Shown one piece after another: positions 7,977 to 14,154 of a stretch of 64,000 bases of DNA. This stretch comes from Clostridia bacterium (lineage in GTDB: Bacteria; Bacillota; Clostridia; Christensenellales; Borkfalkiaceae). The stretch is from contig JAFYTO010000011.1 in assembly GCA_017558825.1 (NCBI GenBank), positions 62,001 to 126,000 of the forward strand, in the 5' to 3' direction. Within the stretch, counting starts at the first letter, position 1. Every line of letters starts with the position of its first letter. Made by a program: the position numbers and the translations under genes. The notes under the pieces are model-generated. The model searched no databases and was not told where the DNA came from. It saw nothing but the letters and a program-made list of their open reading frames with translations.

Positions 7977-8832
7977 TAAAGTTTTCCCCCATCTTTTTTA
8001 AATTACAAGATTCTTCATATGCTTGCCGTTCAAAGTTTTTGTACGTTGCGCCTCTAACCATTGCCTCGTCAAAGTCAACTTCGTAAGCGTTAAAGTCAGG
8101 CCCGTCAACACACGCAAATTTTGTAATGCGCTTGCCGTCTCTAATTAAAGTTAAACGGCAACCACCGCACATACCCGTTCCGTCTATCATAATTGGGTTC
8201 ATAGAAACGTCACAAGGAATACCCGTAGGTTTTGTAGCCATTGTAACAAACTTCATCATAACGAGCGGTCCAATAGAAATAACCTTGTCAAACTTTTTGC
8301 CTTCGTTAAACATATTAGTAAGCGGAACGCAAACGTTGCCTTTTTCGCCGTAAGAACCATCGTCAGTATAAACAAAGCATTTGTTTGAATATTTTTTAAA
8401 CTCGTCTTCTAAAATAACCAAGTCTTTTGTTCTAAAACCAATAATACTTGTTACGTTAGCACCGCTTTCGCTTAACTTTTTAACGATTGGGAATGCTATA
8501 GCACAGCCAACGCCACCGCCAACTATACAAACGTCTTTTAAACCGTCAAGCTCGGTTGCTTTACCAAGCGGACCAACAAAGTCGCGTATATATTCGCCCT
8601 CGTTTTTTTGGTTTAATGCAAACGTAGTTGCGCCTACAATTTGGAAAATAATTGTAATAGTTCCGCGCACTCTATCAAAGTCTGCAATAGTTAAAGGCAC
8701 GCGTTCGCCCTCATCGTCAACACGCAAAATAATGAATTGACCAGGCTCTGCCTTTTTAGCAACCAACGGAGCTTCTATTTCCATAAGCGTAACCGTACTG
8801 TTTAAACTTTGCTTCTTTAAAATTTTGTACAT
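7969..8832 (-). CDS. nfnA: NfnA, small subunit of NADH-dependent ferredoxin:NADP+ oxidoreductase
   Basis: The 287-residue product is a ferredoxin-NADP reductase-like flavoprotein: an FAD barrel with GQFIILRVDDEGERVPLT (residues ~31-48), an NAD-binding half with CIVGGGVGCAIAFP, and a C-terminal [2Fe-2S] segment GTGMCGGCRLTL followed by KFACVDGPDF. This is the layout of NfnA and of SudA/PyrK relatives. Adjacent nfnB distinguishes it from PyrK, which pairs with PyrD. It precedes nfnB and shares one transcript with it. The RBS reads GGAGAG on the minus strand (8842-8847). A Rex-type operator lies between the promoter and the start, consistent with control by the NADH/NAD+ ratio. Confidence 0.9.
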   Translation of the reverse strand: MYKILKKQSLNSTVTLMEIEAPLVAKKAEPGQFIILRVDDEGERVPLTIADFDRVRGTITIIFQIVGATTFALNQKNEGEYIRDFVGPLGKATELDGLKDVCIVGGGVGCAIAFPIVKKLSESGANVTSIIGFRTKDLVILEDEFKKYSNKCFVYTDDGSYGEKGNVCVPLTNMFNEGKKFDKVISIGPLVMMKFVTMATKPTGIPCDVSMNPIMIDGTGMCGGCRLTLIRDGKRITKFACVDGPDFNAYEVDFDEAMVRGATYKNFERQAYEESCNLKKMGENFNG

Positions 8833-8866
8833 AATCTTTTGCTCTCCAAAAAAAATGCTTTAAACA

Positions 8867-8884
8867 TTGTTTAAAATTTAACAA
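8867..8884. promoter_or_regulatory. candidate Rex operator of nfnAB
   Basis: TTGTTTAAAATTTAACAA matches the clostridial Rex consensus TTGTTAA-N4-TTAACAA at 13 of 14 defined positions. It sits inside a larger inverted repeat, ACATTGTT/AACAATGT (8864-8871, 8880-8887), just downstream of the nfnA -10 box. That places it over the predicted transcription start, where a repressor would block initiation. Confidence 0.65.
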
Positions 8885-8891
8885 TGTATAT

Positions 8892-8920
8892 ATTTTAACA
8901 CAAAAAATTCGTAATGCCAA
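8892..8920 (-). promoter_or_regulatory. promoter of nfnAB
   Basis: On the minus strand TTGGCA (8915-8920), a 17-bp spacer and TAAAAT (8892-8897). The predicted start point falls a few bases before or within the Rex-like palindrome. Confidence 0.65.
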
Positions 8921-8938
8921 CAAAAACGGCTATACAAC

Positions 8939-8967
8939 TTGACAAAATTTTAATATTATTGTAAAAT
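8939..8967 (+). promoter_or_regulatory. promoter of the degV-family gene
   Basis: TTGACA (8939-8944), a 17-bp spacer and TAAAAT (8962-8967). A strong AAGGAGG follows at 8980-8986, 6 nt before the ATG. It is back to back with the nfnAB promoter. Confidence 0.75.
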
Positions 8968-8992
8968 GGCTGTGTTTTAAAGGAGGAATTAC

Positions 8993-9847
8993 ATGAAAAT
9001 TGCCATTACTTCAGACAGCACTATTGACTTATCAAAAGAACTCTTACAAGAGTTTGATATTAAAATTTTACCACTTCAATTCATTTTAGGCGATAACGTT
9101 TATCGTGACGGCGACCTTACTAACGAACAAATTTTTGAATTCGTTAATAACGGTGGAGCGCTTCCTAAAACGAGTGCGGAAAATTCAGAAGGGTTTAAAG
9201 AGTTCTTTATTGAAATACTTAAAGAATATGATGCTATTATTCACTTTGACATTTCTTCTGACATTAGCAGTACCTACAACAATGCAAGAATCGCCTCACT
9301 TGAATTTGACGGTAAAGTAGAGGTTATTGACTCTAAGAACTTAACTACCGGCATTGCACTTTTAGCAATTTATGCGCGCAAACTTACAAAAACTGAAAGC
9401 GACATTAAACTTATTGCTGAAAAGGTAAAAGAAAGAATTCCTTACGTTCAAACAAGCTTTGTTGTTGAAAGGCTTGACTATTTACATAAAGGCGGCAGGT
9501 GCTCAAGCGTTGCATTGCTTGGTGCAAACATTTTAAAAATTAGACCTCAAATTGTTTTAAAAGACGGTAAAATGGGTAGCGGTAAAAAGTTTAGGGGTCC
9601 AATGCCAATGGTCGTTTCTAAATATTGCAGTGAAACGTTTGTAGAATTTAATAATCCAGACAAATCCGTTATTTTTATAACTTACAGTTCGGCTACACCG
9701 GAAATGATTAAAGCAGCGTATGACGTTGTTAATCAACAAGGCTTTAAAACTGTTTACGAAACAAAGGCTGGCGGTATAGTTTCTTCACACTGTGGCGAAA
9801 ATACACTTGGTATTATTTATATAAACGACGGTAAAACGGAAGAATAA
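8993..9847 (+). CDS. DegV-family fatty-acid-binding protein (FakB-like)
   Basis: The 284-residue protein starts with the DegV signature ITSDSTIDLSKEL, then LPLQFILGD and PKTSAENSEGF, which corresponds to the TS motif that holds the fatty-acid carboxylate. The mid-section HFDISSDISSTYNNAR and the C-terminal HCGENTLGIIYI are also typical. Members present activated or bound fatty acids to the FakA kinase for phospholipid synthesis from exogenous fatty acids. No fakA lies in this window. It is a single-gene unit, divergent from nfnAB, with a textbook promoter and ribosome binding site. Length is normal for the family. Confidence 0.9.
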   Translation: MKIAITSDSTIDLSKELLQEFDIKILPLQFILGDNVYRDGDLTNEQIFEFVNNGGALPKTSAENSEGFKEFFIEILKEYDAIIHFDISSDISSTYNNARIASLEFDGKVEVIDSKNLTTGIALLAIYARKLTKTESDIKLIAEKVKERIPYVQTSFVVERLDYLHKGGRCSSVALLGANILKIRPQIVLKDGKMGSGKKFRGPMPMVVSKYCSETFVEFNNPDKSVIFITYSSATPEMIKAAYDVVNQQGFKTVYETKAGGIVSSHCGENTLGIIYINDGKTEE

Positions 9848-9855
9848 AACAAAAG

Positions 9856-9880
9856 AGCACACTTGCTTAGCGAGTGTGCT
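9856..9880 (+). terminator. hairpin after degV, weak U-tract
   Basis: Stem AGCACACT/AGTGTGCT (9856-9863, 9873-9880) with a nested GC/GC pair in the loop. It is followed only by AATTTATTAA, so termination may be partial, and the next gene begins 13 nt later. Confidence 0.55.
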
Positions 9881-9893
9881 AATTTATTAAACT

Positions 9894-10727
9894 ATGAGCG
9901 CAATTAAAATTAAAAGTGAATTTTTTAACGCGAAAGACACGCTTGAGTGTGGGCAAGTTTTTAGGTATAGCGAAAGTGGCGGCGTTTACACCGTTTACAG
10001 TTTAAATAAGGTGGCAAAGATTTATACTAATAACGATTACACTTATATTGAAACTGACAATGCTGATTATTTTGCTTCGTATTTTGACTTAAAAACAGAC
10101 TATAACCTTATTTTTAACAAGATTTTAGGCGTTAACAACCCGTTTATAACAAACGTTGCACAGCTTGCAAAAGGTATAAGAATTCTTAAGCAAGACGTTA
10201 CTGAAACGGCGTTTTCATTTATAATATCACAAAACAATAATATTAAACGCATACAGTCCACTATTGAAAAGTTGTGCGCTAACCTTGGCGAAAAAACTGT
10301 TAAAAACGGCGTAGAGTTTTACGCCTTTCCGTCTGTTAAAAGTTTGGCAAGCGCAAGCCTTGAGTTTTACAAAAGCATAGGGCTTGGCTATAGGGCGGAG
10401 TATGTAAAAGGCTTTGCTGAAATGCTTAACGGTGGGTATAATTTAGAAGATTTACGCGCGCTTTCAACAGCTCAAATAACAAACGAGCTTTTAAAGGTTA
10501 AGGGCATAGGAAAAAAGGTGGCGGACTGTATTACGCTTTTTGGCTATTCTAAAACGGATAGTTTTCCAGTAGACACTTGGATAGAAAAAATATACATTCA
10601 AAATTTAAACGGCACGCAAAAAGATAGGGTTAAAATCTCAAACGAACTAACAAGCAAGTTTGGCACGTTATCTGGCTACGTACAGCAGTACGTATTCTAT
10701 TACAAGCGTAGCCTTGAAAATAAATAA
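9894..10727 (+). CDS. OGG1-type 8-oxoguanine DNA glycosylase/AP lyase
   Basis: The 277-residue protein has the OGG1 layout: an N-terminal TBP-like domain (FFNAKDTLECGQVFRY), a helical domain with FIISQNNNIKRIQ, then the helix-hairpin-helix VKGIGKKVADCITLFG and the FPVDTWIEK segment. The Schiff-base lysine is Lys208 and the catalytic Asp is Asp227; their 19-residue spacing equals that of human OGG1 Lys249/Asp268. It removes 8-oxoguanine paired with C and nicks the abasic strand. The ATG lies 13 nt after a hairpin and has no recognisable Shine-Dalgarno sequence; read-through from degV probably supplies the mRNA. The stop is 10 nt before the next start, so it leads into the COG0523 pair. Confidence 0.88.
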   Translation: MSAIKIKSEFFNAKDTLECGQVFRYSESGGVYTVYSLNKVAKIYTNNDYTYIETDNADYFASYFDLKTDYNLIFNKILGVNNPFITNVAQLAKGIRILKQDVTETAFSFIISQNNNIKRIQSTIEKLCANLGEKTVKNGVEFYAFPSVKSLASASLEFYKSIGLGYRAEYVKGFAEMLNGGYNLEDLRALSTAQITNELLKVKGIGKKVADCITLFGYSKTDSFPVDTWIEKIYIQNLNGTQKDRVKISNELTSKFGTLSGYVQQYVFYYKRSLENK

Positions 10728-10737
10728 GGAGTTAATT

Positions 10738-11883
10738 ATGATTAAAGTTGATATCGTATCGGGCTTTTTAGGCGCGGGCAAAACTACACTCATTACAAAA
10801 TTATTAAGCGGTTTAGACAAGAATGAAAAAATTGCAATTATTGAAAACGAATTTGGCGAAATAGGCATTGATGGCGCGTTTTTAAAGAATTCCGGCATAG
10901 AAATTAAGGAAATTAACTCAGGCTGTATATGTTGTTCGCTCGTTGGCAACTTTGCGGACTCTTTAAAGGAATTAGTAGAAAAATATTCGCCTAATAGAAT
11001 TATTATTGAACCGTCTGGCGTTGGCAAACTTTCTGACGTGGTAAAGGCTATAAACGGTGCGGGTATTGACGTTAAGGTTAACATTGTTTGCACCGTTGTT
11101 GACGGCGGCAAATGCAAAATGTATTATAAAAACTTTGGCGAATTTTACCTTGACCAAATTAAAGAAGCAAGCGTTATAGTAATTTCTAAAACGGAAAAAT
11201 TGAGCGAAGAAAAACTTATTGAAACTTGTGAGTTTATTAAAACTTACAACCCAACCGCAACGCTTATTACAACGCCAATTAGTCAGCTTGACGGCAAGTT
11301 GCTTGTTGAAAATTTAGAAGACGGAATTTCTTTAACGGAAATGCTTATTGCCGAACTTAAAAAGCATGAGCACGGCCACCACCATCACCACCACGATGAA
11401 GAGTGCCACTGTCACGAACACGAGCATTACCACGAAGAGTGTCATTGCCACGAACACGAGCATGAGCACGATGAAGAATGCCATTGCCACGAGCACGAGC
11501 ATGAACACGTAGAATGCCATTGCCATGACCATGAGCACGACCACGATGAAGAGTGCCACTGTCATGACCACGACCATGGCGAATGTTGTTGTGGGCATCA
11601 TCACCACCACGCGGAAGAAGTTTTTGAAAGCGTTGCAATAGAAACTCCTAAAGCGTATTCAAAAGATGAGTTGGTAGCAATTTTAAATAAACTTTGCACG
11701 GAAGAATTCGGCACTATTTTACGCGCAAAAGGCATGTTAAAATCAAGCGAAAGCGACCTATGGCACTATTTTGACCTTGTTGCAGGCGATTTTGAAGTGC
11801 GCACAGGCGCGCCTGACGTTATAGGCAAAGCATGCGTTATAGGCAGTAAAATTAACAAAGAAGAAATTAAAAAATTATTTTAA
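10738..11883 (+). CDS. COG0523 (CobW/Zng-type) GTPase metallochaperone with His/Cys-rich loop
   Basis: The 381-residue protein carries the G3E GTPase signatures of COG0523: Walker A GFLGAGKTT (from residue 9), IENEFGEIGID, the metal-binding GCICC (CxCC) motif and the base-recognition SKTEKL. Residues ~211-295 are an extraordinary metal-binding insert of five units of the form EECHCHEHEHEH, then ECCCG and a His run. The C-terminal CobW-C domain resumes with LRAKGMLKSSESDLWHYFD. Such proteins deliver zinc, cobalt or iron to client enzymes; the loop suggests zinc storage or buffering. AAGGAG lies just before the ATG at 10738; upstream in-frame starts overlap the glycosylase gene. No Zur box is seen. 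It is followed after 10 nt by a second COG0523-like gene. Confidence 0.9.
   Translation: MIKVDIVSGFLGAGKTTLITKLLSGLDKNEKIAIIENEFGEIGIDGAFLKNSGIEIKEINSGCICCSLVGNFADSLKELVEKYSPNRIIIEPSGVGKLSDVVKAINGAGIDVKVNIVCTVVDGGKCKMYYKNFGEFYLDQIKEASVIVISKTEKLSEEKLIETCEFIKTYNPTATLITTPISQLDGKLLVENLEDGISLTEMLIAELKKHEHGHHHHHHDEECHCHEHEHYHEECHCHEHEHEHDEECHCHEHEHEHVECHCHDHEHDHDEECHCHDHDHGECCCGHHHHHAEEVFESVAIETPKAYSKDELVAILNKLCTEEFGTILRAKGMLKSSESDLWHYFDLVAGDFEVRTGAPDVIGKACVIGSKINKEEIKKLF
11398..11580 (+). repeat. five tandem units encoding the His/Cys-rich metal loop
   Basis: Units begin at 11398, 11434, 11473, 11512 and 11548, with lengths 36, 39, 39, 36 and 33 nt, always whole codons. Each encodes (E)ECHCH followed by alternating acidic-His pairs. 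The near-identical DNA points to recent expansion by slippage or unequal recombination. Confidence 0.9.
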
Positions 11884-11893
11884 AAGGTAAATT

Positions 11894-12829
11894 ATGGGAA
11901 TACCTACGGTTATAATTAGAGGCATACTTGAAAGCGGTAAAACTACGTTTATTGAGCAGTCGTTATTAAACGGCGACTTTGGCGACCTTGGCAGAACTCT
12001 TATTCTTTTACAAGAAGAGGGCGAAGTTGAGTTTAGTGAAAGTGCTTTAAAAAAGTGTAAGGCAAGCGTTAAAGCAATGTCTAAAATAAGTGATTGGAAC
12101 GACAAGTATATAAATGACGTTATACGCGAGTATCGCCCTCAAGTAGTGTTTATTGAAGTAAACGAAATGTGGGACTTTAACTCAATGCCACTTCCTAAAT
12201 ATTTTGACGTTCAACAAGTAATGACCATTATTGACGGCTCAACTTTTAACGCGTATTTTAACAACATGCGCCAAAAGTTTGTTGATATGATTAAAACAAC
12301 GGAAATTGCAATTATAAATAGGTGCAAGCCAACGGAAGAAACTTCTAATATGAAGCGCAGTTTAAAAATTATAAATTCCGGCATGGCGGTTATTGCACTT
12401 TCGGAAGACGGGCAAGAACTTAAACTTGAAAGTGACTTGCCTTTCAGCCTTAAAAACGACCCTATAACCCTAAAATTAAGCGATTTTGGCGCGTTTTATA
12501 TTGATTCTTTTGAAAATAAAGATAGGTATGACGGCAAAATGATTGAGTTTGACTGTATGGCGGTTTTTGATAGAAAGTTACCGCCAAAAAGTTTTGTTGC
12601 GGGTAGGCTTGCAATGACTTGTTGTGTTGATGATATTCAACTTATAGGCCACCTTTGCGCATATGACGGCAACTTAAAATTAAAAAACAAAACGTGGATT
12701 CACTTAAAGGCAATTGCGCACTATATGAGTTTTAAAGGTTCTAATGGCGACCAACTTGTTTTTGAAGCGGTAGAAATTAGCGAAATTCCAACCCCTAGTG
12801 AAGACGAGATTTTAGTAACGTTGAATTAA
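11894..12829 (+). CDS. COG0523-like GTPase fused to a TIGR03943/YcgQ-type domain
   Basis: The 311-residue protein begins with a P-loop, IRGILESGKTTF (residues 8-19), in a P-loop NTPase domain that resembles COG0523 but lacks the CxCC motif of its neighbour. From about residue 215 the sequence changes to DRKLPPKSFVAGRLAMTCCVDDIQ, then GHLCAYDGNLKLKNKTWIHL, which matches the soluble C-terminal domain of the TIGR03943/YcgQ membrane proteins that usually pair with YcgR-type permeases next to COG0523 genes. Here the domain is fused to the GTPase and no permease gene is present. It is the last gene of the operon, ended by a hairpin. A role in handling a transition metal with the preceding protein is inferred. 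Confidence 0.7.
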   Translation: MGIPTVIIRGILESGKTTFIEQSLLNGDFGDLGRTLILLQEEGEVEFSESALKKCKASVKAMSKISDWNDKYINDVIREYRPQVVFIEVNEMWDFNSMPLPKYFDVQQVMTIIDGSTFNAYFNNMRQKFVDMIKTTEIAIINRCKPTEETSNMKRSLKIINSGMAVIALSEDGQELKLESDLPFSLKNDPITLKLSDFGAFYIDSFENKDRYDGKMIEFDCMAVFDRKLPPKSFVAGRLAMTCCVDDIQLIGHLCAYDGNLKLKNKTWIHLKAIAHYMSFKGSNGDQLVFEAVEISEIPTPSEDEILVTLN

Positions 12830-12884
12830 AAACTCTATCATAATAAGCGTTTGTTTTTAGCGGAAAAATACTTTAAAATAAAAG

Positions 12885-12904
12885 AGCCGTTTACGTGAAC
12901 GGCT
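12885..12904 (+). terminator. hairpin after the COG0523 pair
   Basis: A 7-bp stem AGCCGTT/AACGGCT (12885-12891, 12898-12904) followed by TTAAAT. The U-tract is short. It ends just before the tRNA. Confidence 0.6.
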
Positions 12905-12912
12905 TTAAATAT

Positions 12913-12988
12913 TGGGGCGTCGCCAAGCGGTAAGGCTACGGACTCTGACCCCGTCACTTCGTTGGTTCAAATCCAACCGCCCCAGCCA
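12913..12988 (+). tRNA. tRNA-Gln (anticodon CUG)
   Basis: All arms fold by eye: acceptor TGGGGCG/CGCCCCA, D stem GCC/GGC around AAGCGGTAA, anticodon loop CTCTGAC with anticodon CTG, T arm GTTGG-TTCAAAT-CCAAC, discriminator G and an encoded CCA (12986-12988). The last anticodon-stem pair is an A·C mismatch, which is unusual for tRNA-Gln. This isoacceptor reads CAG. It is the left boundary of the defence island. Confidence 0.93.
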
Positions 12989-12992
12989 CTTG

Positions 12993-13030
12993 TAACCTAA
13001 TCCGATTGAATTCGGATTAGGTTATTTTTT
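12993..13030 (+). terminator. strong terminator of the tRNA-Gln
   Basis: A perfect 13-bp stem (12993-13005 with 13012-13024) and a 6-nt loop, followed directly by a run of T's. Confidence 0.92.
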
Positions 13031-13031
13031 T

Positions 13032-13060
13032 AAAGTCCTTGTTAAAGGGCTTTTTCTTTT
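13032..13060 (+). terminator. second hairpin with T-rich tail downstream of tRNA
   Basis: Stem AAAGTCC/GGGCTTT (13032-13038, 13047-13053, one G·U pair) followed by TTCTTTTT. It may be a back-up terminator or the relic of one from a displaced neighbour. The remaining bases to 13160 contain no gene that I can support. Confidence 0.4.
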
Positions 13061-13163
13061 TACCTAAAAATAGGCCGACTTGTATCAAACAAGCACACGC
13101 CATGGAACCAAGTTGTGAGTTTTTGAAATAAACAGGCTTTTTGACATATTGATTTTTATATTG

Positions 13164-13233
13164 TTCCGAAAAGATTATAAAAATATTCCGATTGGCTATT
13201 GACATTGTTCCGAAAAACAAGTATAATATTCCG
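13164..13233 (+). promoter_or_regulatory. phased TTCCG operator array over the Fic-RM promoter
   Basis: TTCCG occurs at 13164, 13186, 13208 and 13229, all on the plus strand, with start-to-start spacings of 22, 22 and 21 bp, about two helical turns each. The first and third share GTTCCGAAAA; the second and fourth share ATATTCCG. The third lies inside the promoter spacer and the fourth just after the -10. This is what an autoregulatory operator read from one DNA face would look like. Confidence 0.6.
13199..13227 (+). promoter_or_regulatory. consensus sigma-A promoter of the Fic-RM-AbiH operon
   Basis: Perfect TTGACA (13199-13204), 17-bp spacer, perfect TATAAT (13222-13227). Such a strong promoter next to a restriction enzyme is expected to be repressed, which fits the operator array lying across it. 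AAGGAG precedes the ATG at 13250. Confidence 0.88.
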
Positions 13234-13249
13234 TATAAGGAGTTTTATT

Positions 13250-14143
13250 ATGGCAATGAATGTAAAACAAGCGTCTTCAAAGTGGAATATTTCTGATAGA
13301 CGTGTTAGAACGTTGTGTGTTAATGGTCAAATTGACGGGGCTTATCGTATCGGCAAGATTTGGTATATTCCTGACGGAGCAGAAAAGCCTAGAGATGGAA
13401 GGATTAAGGCTAAAGAAAGTCTAATTTCTTTGATAGAGAAAAAGAAAGTAGAACTTGATTCCTGCCGTCCTTTAACTGAGGGCGAAGTTCAAAGGCTCTA
13501 TGAAGATTTTATGATTGAATACACCTATAACTCTAATGCAATTGAAGGCAACACCCTAACTTTGCGTGAAACGGATATGGTTTTACGTGGGCTTACTATT
13601 GACCAAAAACCACTTAAAGACCACATGGAAGCAGTTGGACATAAAGACGCATTCTATTTTATGGTTGACCTTGTAAAGCAAAAAGCAGAACTAACCGAAT
13701 ACGTAATTAAGCAAATTCACTCACTCGTTCTTGCCGATAAGCCTATGGATAAAGGAACGTATAGAAGAGTTCCTGTTAGAATTTTAGGCGCATATCACGA
13801 GCCTTTAGAGCCTTATTTAATTGAGCAAAAAATGAACGAGCTTTTACTTGATTATAAAAGTGATGAAAGAAATATCGCTGAAAAACTTGCACTCTTTCAT
13901 ATTCAGTTTGAAGGAATACACCCTTTTATTGATGGTAATGGTAGAACAGGTAGGCTTTTAGTAAATTTAGAACTAATGAAAGCAGGATATCCGCCAATTG
14001 ATATTAAGTTTACCGATAGAAAAAGATATTACGACGCTTTTGACGCTTATTACGTTAAAAAAGATTTATCTGCAATGACTAAACTTTTTGCAGAATATAT
14101 CAACGCAAGACTAGATGAATATTTGAAGATTTTAAAGAATTAA
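13250..14143 (+). CDS. Fic-domain protein with N-terminal DNA-binding segment and internal inhibitory helix
   Basis: The 297-residue protein joins a small helix-turn-helix of excisionase type (residues ~1-45: VKQASSKWNISDRRVRTLCV then IGKIWYIP) to a Fic domain. The core motif HPFIDGNGRTGRLL starts at His224, with all catalytic and phosphate-binding residues present. SNAIEGN (residues 95-101, Glu99) is the inhibitory helix motif, and it lies N-terminal to the core, which makes this a class II self-inhibited Fic enzyme. The family usually AMPylates protein hydroxyls. Being first in an operon with a restriction-modification enzyme and AbiH, it may act as the transcriptional controller through its N-terminus, as a toxin released on infection, or as both. 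It ends 11 nt before the next gene. Confidence 0.88.
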   Translation: MAMNVKQASSKWNISDRRVRTLCVNGQIDGAYRIGKIWYIPDGAEKPRDGRIKAKESLISLIEKKKVELDSCRPLTEGEVQRLYEDFMIEYTYNSNAIEGNTLTLRETDMVLRGLTIDQKPLKDHMEAVGHKDAFYFMVDLVKQKAELTEYVIKQIHSLVLADKPMDKGTYRRVPVRILGAYHEPLEPYLIEQKMNELLLDYKSDERNIAEKLALFHIQFEGIHPFIDGNGRTGRLLVNLELMKAGYPPIDIKFTDRKRYYDAFDAYYVKKDLSAMTKLFAEYINARLDEYLKILKN

Positions 14144-14154
14144 GGAAGAAAATT

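Noticed and set aside
9856-9885. CIRCE-like inverted repeat (HrcA site) after degV
   Set aside because: The arms AGCACACT/AGTGTGCT with a 9-nt centre look like CIRCE at first sight, but the consensus arm is TTAGCACTC; the match is partial, it lies at the end of a gene, and no chaperone gene follows. Read as a hairpin terminator.
11332-11638. Two long minus-strand ORFs opposite the His-rich loop
   Set aside because: They are the complement of the GAN-CAN repeat region (Met/Val- or Arg/His-rich nonsense), with no ribosome binding site.
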